A program made the position numbers and the translations under genes. Below are positions 63,691-64,000 of a stretch of 64,000 nt of DNA, in pieces. Numbering within the stretch: position 1 is the first letter of the stretch; each line of letters opens with the position of its first letter. Under the pieces are notes generated by a model. It was not told where the DNA came from and did no database searches. It was given only the letters and a program-made list of their open reading frames with translations. The stretch is from the NCBI RefSeq assembly GCF_001647545.1, contig NZ_LSZH01000018.1, positions 1 to 64,000 on the forward strand. The letters are read 5' to 3'. The stretch is from Acinetobacter sp. SFB (GTDB lineage: Bacteria > Pseudomonadota > Gammaproteobacteria > Pseudomonadales > Moraxellaceae).

Positions 63691-64000
<310 letters not shown>

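Overview
The window is a 64 kb chromosomal segment of a gammaproteobacterium of the family Moraxellaceae, almost certainly an Acinetobacter. This rests on moderate-to-low GC by eye, the protein sequences, and the gacS-cysM-exonuclease-rlmD-relA and tgt-yajC-secD-secF blocks. No rRNA, tRNA, CRISPR array, phage or intact insertion sequence was seen. All functional calls come from reading motifs and overall protein character; no database search was run.

Layout. (1) 1-7.5 kb: a dihydrolipoamide dehydrogenase-like flavoprotein, a large Ig-like repeat lipoprotein, two tandem DUF442 (phosphatase-like) genes followed by an overlapping 34-residue lipoprotein, an alpha/beta hydrolase, trxC, two hotdog thioesterases and yajQ. 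(2) 7.5-17.3 kb: housekeeping genes including a rhodanese, mnmC, yciI/yciB, a PHP phosphoesterase, a bestrophin-like channel, radC, coaBC, cytochrome b562 and dusA. (3) 17.3-26.5 kb: a looser region with long AT-rich gaps, holding aspT plus aspartate 4-decarboxylase (an aspartate/alanine exchange module), an orphan HEPN protein and two drug/metabolite exporters. (4) 26.5-43.6 kb: the three-gene proton-translocating transhydrogenase (pnt), amtB with a convincing sigma-54 promoter and an unrecognised partner gene, rsfS, a hydroxypyruvate isomerase/tartronate semialdehyde reductase pair, a crotonase, the GacS hybrid kinase, cysM, an exonuclease, rlmD and relA.

(5) 43.8-60.05 kb: the highlight, an 18-gene, all-forward, tightly overlapping aryl-polyene (APE) type biosynthetic cluster. 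It encodes a ketosynthase-like chain-length factor, two full ketosynthases, a ketoreductase, two dehydratase domains (one fused to an AMP-forming ligase) and two acyl carrier proteins. An aromatic amino-acid ammonia-lyase may make the aryl starter. A thioesterase, two unrelated acyltransferases (PlsC-like and LpxL-like) and a glycosyltransferase would build a lipid anchor. A LolA-like carrier, an MMPL exporter and a DUF3261 lipoprotein would move the product to the outer membrane. A flavin enzyme with halogenase motifs could tailor it. The expected product is a yellow, membrane-anchored aryl polyene that protects against oxidation.

(6) 60.05-64 kb: a small broken or unassigned ORF, then secF, secD, yajC and the 3' end of tgt on the reverse strand.
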